Of a stretch of DNA of 31,271 nt, positions 31,249 through 31,271 are shown in pieces. The translations under genes and the position numbers were made by a program. The stretch's first letter is position 1. Every line of letters starts with the position of its first letter. The DNA comes from JANPJV01 sp031425695 (GTDB taxonomy: Bacteria; Pseudomonadota; Gammaproteobacteria; Xanthomonadales; SZUA-5). The stretch lies in NCBI GenBank assembly GCA_031425695.1, contig JANPJV010000056.1:1-31271 (forward strand), written 5' to 3'. The notes under the pieces were generated by a model, which had not been told where the DNA came from, made no database searches, and was given only the letters and a program-made list of their open reading frames with translations.

Positions 31249-31271
31249 ATGTTTCCCTTTTCGCTGCCCAC
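31249..31271 (+). CDS. Start of a further gene, cut by the window edge
   Basis: ATG at 31249 follows GGAG at good spacing, and MFPFSLP is visible before the window ends. By analogy with the other two czcI-like loci, this could be an outer-membrane efflux protein or another member of a third efflux operon. Only seven residues are seen. Confidence 0.35.

Overview
The window is high-GC proteobacterial DNA. It looks like an accessory region: a small defence or mobile segment followed by a long metal and arsenic resistance block. The gene families (HME-RND CzcCBA, P1B-4 ATPase, ArsJ with GAPDH, MntP, DUF3703, a PEP-CTERM-like anchor) suggest a gamma- or betaproteobacterium. A Xanthomonadales-type host is possible but not proven. 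No rRNA, tRNA or CRISPR was seen.

Region 1 (about 1-3440): a compact bacterial ubiquitin-like system on the minus strand. One gene encodes a ubiquitin-like domain fused to an E2-like domain that contains no cysteine at all. The next encodes a JAMM (JAB) peptidase fused to an E1/ThiF adenylyltransferase. Divergent from them is an XRE repressor overlapping an ImmA/IrrE metallopeptidase, the usual pair for protease-triggered derepression. Inverted repeats fill the shared promoter region.

Region 2 (about 3500-7020): a tyrosine recombinase preceded by a perfect 13-6-13 palindrome shaped like a Xer/dif site. After it come a frameshifted HExxH gene, a zinc-ribbon gene behind an excellent CTG-N10-CAG LexA box, a tiny ORF, and gene-poor DNA holding repeated AATTGTGCA-type motifs and hairpins. 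This looks like a decaying mobile-element zone.

Region 3 (about 7020-24960): two complete, divergent heavy-metal efflux operons. The first is czcI-like, czcC, czcB, czcA, a P1B-4 ATPase and a small membrane protein. The second is czcI-like, a secreted propeller-like protein with a C-terminal sorting-type anchor, czcC, czcB, czcA and a short CDF transporter, followed by nadE and an AraC regulator. CzcCBA moves divalent cations from periplasm and cytoplasm out of the cell. The ATPase and CDF move cytosolic ions into the periplasm for CzcCBA to expel. Many genes overlap as ATGA.

Region 4 (about 25045-31271): a DUF3703-membrane-metallo-beta-lactamase fusion faces an arsR-arsC-gapdh-arsJ operon. 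ArsC reduces arsenate; GAPDH plus ArsJ make and export 1-arseno-3-phosphoglycerate. An mntP manganese exporter follows. A third czcI-like gene at the right edge, followed by a hairpin and the first codons of another gene, suggests a third efflux operon beyond the window. Each czcI-like gene is followed within about 30 bases by a perfect hairpin, which is a possible shared attenuator.
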